A stretch of DNA of 64,000 bases from Cornus controversa (lineage: Eukaryota; Streptophyta; Magnoliopsida; Cornales; Cornaceae). The stretch lies in assembly GCA_026545225.1 (NCBI GenBank), contig CM048846.1, positions 15,995,001 to 16,059,000 on the forward strand, read 5' to 3'. Position 1 is the first letter of the stretch. Each line of letters starts with the position of its first letter. Below are positions 60,851 through 64,000 of the stretch, one piece after another. The notes under the pieces were generated by a model, which ran no database searches, was not told where the DNA came from, and saw nothing but the letters and a program-made list of their open reading frames with translations. The translations under genes were made by a program, and so were the position numbers.

Positions 60851-61836
60851 AAGGTGATCCATTTAGTTGGTCATTGATCCCATCAAAGTTTGCATGATGT
60901 TTCAAATTAGGTTAATATGTCTTTCCCTTGAAACCCAACAAGAATTACATAATTATGTAAGAACATCGCACGTGTAAATCTATGTGCCACACACCATTTT
61001 CATCTCCAATGCAACTATTATTAATTATTGTTAAACTCACACACCTATTGAAATCTTGAACTCTTAAAATTTTAATTTTTAGAAGAATTTTTTTTTCTAA
61101 TTTCTATCTTGAATTATGATAATGTAAATTTTGAGAAGATATTAGGAACCCGGCCGGAGGTGGCGTGGATTTAGGAATCCCACCAATACAAAGTTTGTAT
61201 TCTTCATTATTTTCAATTATCAAAGAAAATATGTGTTTGTATTGGCTATGATTTCCAAATACACGTTATAGTTCATTATCAGTCTCTCTCTCTCTCTCTC
61301 GTGAAAAATTTGTAATGTTCGTTACTTTCCTTTTAGAATAGATGAGATATCACTCAACAACCTTAACGCAACTATTACTTCAAGAAAAATAATAAATATC
61401 ATGAAATAGCTTTCATGATTTCTATCATGAATGAATAAGTCAGTCAAGTAAAATAAGTAATAAAGGTGATGGTGGGGTTCATAATTTTCTTGATTTAAGA
61501 AAATTAATTTTTGAATAGAAGAAATTAACATAATATAACACATTGTTTTATCATTCAAGATAAAAATCATGAAAATTATTTCACCTGTCATGACATCCTC
61601 TTGGTCCTGAATTAAAAGGCTTTTCGTGATAAATTCTAATCCATTGGGCCTATGAATTTTGCCATGTAGAAAGCCTATTGGGCCTCAACAAATCTTACAA
61701 ATATTTTCCCTTTTGCTCATTGGATTGGAGAACTGGTCTACTGTTCCTCCGGATCACCCTTTTCGATCTTTTAAGCTGATGCTTCGTATTTGTATTATCC
61801 AGTTTTCTCATTTGTAAATCGAGAATGTTGGTTTAA
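60851..61836. other. Intergenic sequence, no gene
   Basis: AT-rich; a short (TC)n run at 61282. The 89-codon frame at 61322-61591 (minus) has no recognisable feature. Confidence 0.35.
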
Positions 61837-62043
61837 GACTCCGTTTGTCTGGATGTAAAATATTTTTTTAAAAGTTCAGAGTGTTTGATAGCATATTTTA
61901 AAAAAAAAAAAATGTTATACATGTAAAATATTTTTACATCAAAATGTTGCAACCAATTTATAAAATATTGAATAGCCAGTTTGGTTGATGCTACCAAACA
62001 TTAAAAATTTTCAGAAATATTTTACGTCGCAACAAATGGAGCC
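61837..62043. mobile_element. 207-bp Tourist-like MITE with TAA target duplication
   Basis: Ends GACTCCGTTTGTCTGG and (inverted) GGCTCCATTTGTTGCG, each followed by a GTAAAATATTT word. TAA flanks both sides (61834-61836 and 62044-62046), as in PIF/Harbinger-type MITEs. Confidence 0.75.
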
Positions 62044-62463
62044 TAAATAAAATTAAAACTTGAGATTTTTATGGTAATAATTCTGACAACTTGTCATTGG
62101 ATTAACTGAAAGTTTGGTTTTCTCCTTTTATTTCTCTAAATTAAATAATAATAAACAAATTTAAATTAAAAAAAATTAGATGAGCATGTCATGTATATCT
62201 TGTTTGTCATGCCATGTATGACTTGTGTTAAACTTAAATGATCGCTTGTATTTAATATTGTATGGGTTGTAATTGTTTGACAAATCAGGTAATTCAGATG
62301 CAATTGAAAGCTACAAAATTAACACAAGTATTCGGAAGTGTATGACTATATTCGTCCATAGGCCATCAAGATCTGACCTCTTGTAAACACATTTCTCATA
62401 CTTAATTGATTATAGGTTCTTGAAACCATCGAGTAGATGCACATAGATTTGCACAACATACAT

Positions 62464-62509
<46 letters not shown>

Positions 62510-62676
62510 AGCTATGTTTGGGAGCATCGAAATGGTGTGTTGGAATTGAAATTTAGTTATCCAAACACTAAGCATAAACATAAATCCAAGATGTCAAGAG
62601 CACCCTAAAATACTTTGAATTCTTATAAAAAGATACAGAAGTGTATCTATATATATATATAGAGCATAGCAGAACT
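62044..62676. other. Sequence between the MITE and the 115-residue gene
   Basis: AT-rich with (TA)n at 62467-62507. Its right end would be the 3' UTR of the minus-strand gene. Confidence 0.35.
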
Positions 62677-63024
62677 TCATTTATAGTAAATTACAGGCAT
62701 ATTTGAATCCATATCCCAAACACCTCCCTCCTTCACATACTCCAGATATCTAGCAAATTCTGGCTTTGCTGTTGCTTTCTTTTTAGGCCTTGTGTCGAAA
62801 AGGCTAAAGAAAGGGTGAATCTTGCTAGCCTTTTTCGCCTGCTTCACTGGAGAATTGGATTCTGGAGCTAATCGTTTCGATGCTGAACCCAATAGTTTAG
62901 CTGGCAAGGTCATGGACCTCCTCAACTTGCCCTTCAAAATTCCAACGGATGACTCGTCAGCTAACCGTTCATATTGTCCACCACCACCACTACCACTTTT
63001 TCGAGTACTTAAAGCTCTAAACAT
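62677..63024 (-). CDS. Small plant protein of unknown function, 115 residues, single exon
   Basis: The protein starts MFRALSTRKSGSGGGGQYER and ends KEGGVWDMDSNMPVIYYK. It is basic (Lys/Arg clusters around 31-36, 50-69 and 80-87), with LRRSMTLPAKL (34-44), SKIHPFFSLFD (67-77) and a C-terminal PEFARYLEYVKEGG block (88-101). The N-terminal MFR..STR, the HPxFSLFD motif and the C-terminal block ending VIYYK fit a small plant-specific family I know from other genomes but which has no established role. There is no signal peptide or membrane segment; the charge would suit a nuclear or nucleic-acid-associated protein, which is inference. A stop codon in frame just before the ATG fixes the start. It is not linked to its neighbours, which are transposons. 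Confidence 0.85.
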   Translation of the reverse strand: MFRALSTRKSGSGGGGQYERLADESSVGILKGKLRRSMTLPAKLLGSASKRLAPESNSPVKQAKKASKIHPFFSLFDTRPKKKATAKPEFARYLEYVKEGGVWDMDSNMPVIYYK

Positions 63025-63027
63025 GGC

Positions 63028-63054
63028 TTACAAGAGGAGAATACACAGCAACAT
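63028..63054 (-). promoter_or_regulatory. Upstream open reading frame before the 115-residue protein
   Basis: An ATG followed by seven codons (MLLCILLL) ends in TAA three bases before the main start codon, in the same frame. If the transcript starts upstream of 63054, ribosomes would meet this first and then reinitiate. Whether it is transcribed is not visible. Confidence 0.4.
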
Positions 63055-63824
63055 GGCCTGAACTTATACTGTCCATAAATTGATGAAAGAGGGTAGCTGA
63101 ATGCTGTGGATAATATTAATATATGTGTGTATAAAAATATACATATACAAACAATGATAATTAAAAGATTTATATATTATTATATAGTTTAATGGTCACT
63201 TTAGGTTGGATAGTTGTTGATTTTTTTTTTTTTTTGTGGATGTGCTTTGAGGACTTCTCTTATTGACTTTTAGTGCAAAACCAACCATGAAAATGTGGTG
63301 GAGCCTCCTCCGTTGCTTGTGATTTGCATGCCCAAGCCATGATTGGTATGATATCTCCTTCTAAAAAGAAGAGGTTGAGAGTTTAAGCTCTGCACAAGTT
63401 GTGTGTATACTTGCGTGTTTGGTTTTAATTCTTAGAAAAATAACATAATCACGCATTAAGATCTCTATTGAGTTGAGGGTACTATTTTGTGATAGCGACA
63501 TTAGAACTTTTGTGGCATGGGCCAGTGTTGCACCTTTTCTGGTCCAATTAGGACTCTTCATCTAGGTTCTTCTTCTGTGGAGACTCCAGTGTACAAAAGT
63601 GAACCAACCCCCAAATTGCAAAGTTCAAAAACCAACTCAAGTCCCTCCAGCTACTCAATGGTGTGTTACTATTCACGTGCAACTAACCACCGTTTGGTTG
63701 TTCACATGTGCTCAGCACGTGCATGGAAAATGACTAGCTAACAAGGACCTATCACACTTTTGTTATCTTGATTACGGTGTTAAAAAAAAAAAAAAAGAGG
63801 ATAAAATCGGATCATAAGAAACTG
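63055..63824. other. Upstream region of the 115-residue gene
   Basis: Holds TA-rich sequence at 63110-63180 where a TATA box on the minus strand may lie, but I cannot choose one. The frames in 63361-63741 overlap on both strands and show no family features. Confidence 0.35.
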
Positions 63825-64000
63825 TAACTGAATCGAATTGAACTGTTTACTATGATTCTGATTTCGGTTTCAAATTTTAGGAACCGTTCACTATGGTTCC
63901 GATTCTGGTTCTAAGTTAAAAAATCGGAACTGTTAGAAAAAATATATATAATATATATATAATATATAAATGAATAATAATAACTTCTAAGTTTAAGTGT
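63825..64000. mobile_element. Partial hAT-type element cut by the window end
   Basis: GGAACCGTTCACTATGGTTCC and the following TTAAAAAATCGGAACTGTTAG, then the TA-rich stretch, match the reverse complement of about 43140-43340. It is the same GGAACCG-rich family, in the other orientation. Confidence 0.65.

Noticed and set aside
63340..63410. Possible SINE with a B-box-like word
   Set aside because: GAGAGTTTAAGCTCTG is too far from the B-box consensus and no A box is visible.

Overview
This is a stretch of nuclear DNA from a flowering plant, most likely a eudicot. It is AT-rich, has long (TA)n runs, is dense in nested transposable elements, and has few, widely spaced, intron-containing genes with plant splice sites and TATA boxes. 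I cannot name the species. There are no operons, CRISPR arrays, rRNAs or clear tRNAs.

I can support four protein-coding genes. (1) At 28,532-30,407 (+) a complete four-exon SABATH methyltransferase of the salicylate/benzoate carboxyl methyltransferase type; its second intron uses a GC-AG splice pair. (2) At 40,366-41,109 (-) a single-exon membrane protein of the DUF4408/DUF761 type. (3) At 49,917-57,421 (-) a three-coding-exon, 452-residue coiled-coil protein with a C-terminal membrane anchor; its 5.7-kb second coding intron has been swollen by at least three identifiable transposons. (4) At 62,677-63,024 (-) a single-exon 115-residue plant protein of unknown function. The genes look independent; nothing in the layout suggests a shared pathway.

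The left end (0.56-11.3 kb) is a nest of retrotransposons. A Ty1/copia-type element (5' LTR, tRNA-Met primer site, 3' LTR) was split by a 9.3-kb Ty3/gypsy-type element that lies in reverse orientation. The inner element has about 2.7-kb LTRs, a perfect 5-bp target duplication (AGTTA), a tRNA-Met primer site and a broken gag, but no pol. Its non-coding interior holds a tandem repeat and a cluster of short ATCGTA-type palindromes.

From 11.3 to 28 kb I see no gene: the stretch holds an 83-bp satellite-like array with a three-unit higher-order period (16.9-17.5 kb), long-inverted-repeat elements (18.2-19.0 kb; two tandem relatives at 20.3-22.8 kb), a LINE-type 3' end and SINE-like fragments. From 30.6 to 64 kb the space between genes is filled by hAT-type, Mutator-type and Tourist-type non-autonomous elements, several with exact target duplications. 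Among these are three copies of one family with GAAGCAC termini, three stacked palindromes at 49.15-49.28 kb, and a duplicated segment near 34 kb in which one copy carries a small element and the other preserves what looks like the empty site.

I found no previously undescribed multi-gene system. The most useful second looks are the nested retrotransposon pair, the transposon-swollen intron, the GC-AG intron and altered substrate-pocket residue of the methyltransferase, the higher-order 83-bp array and the palindrome stack.
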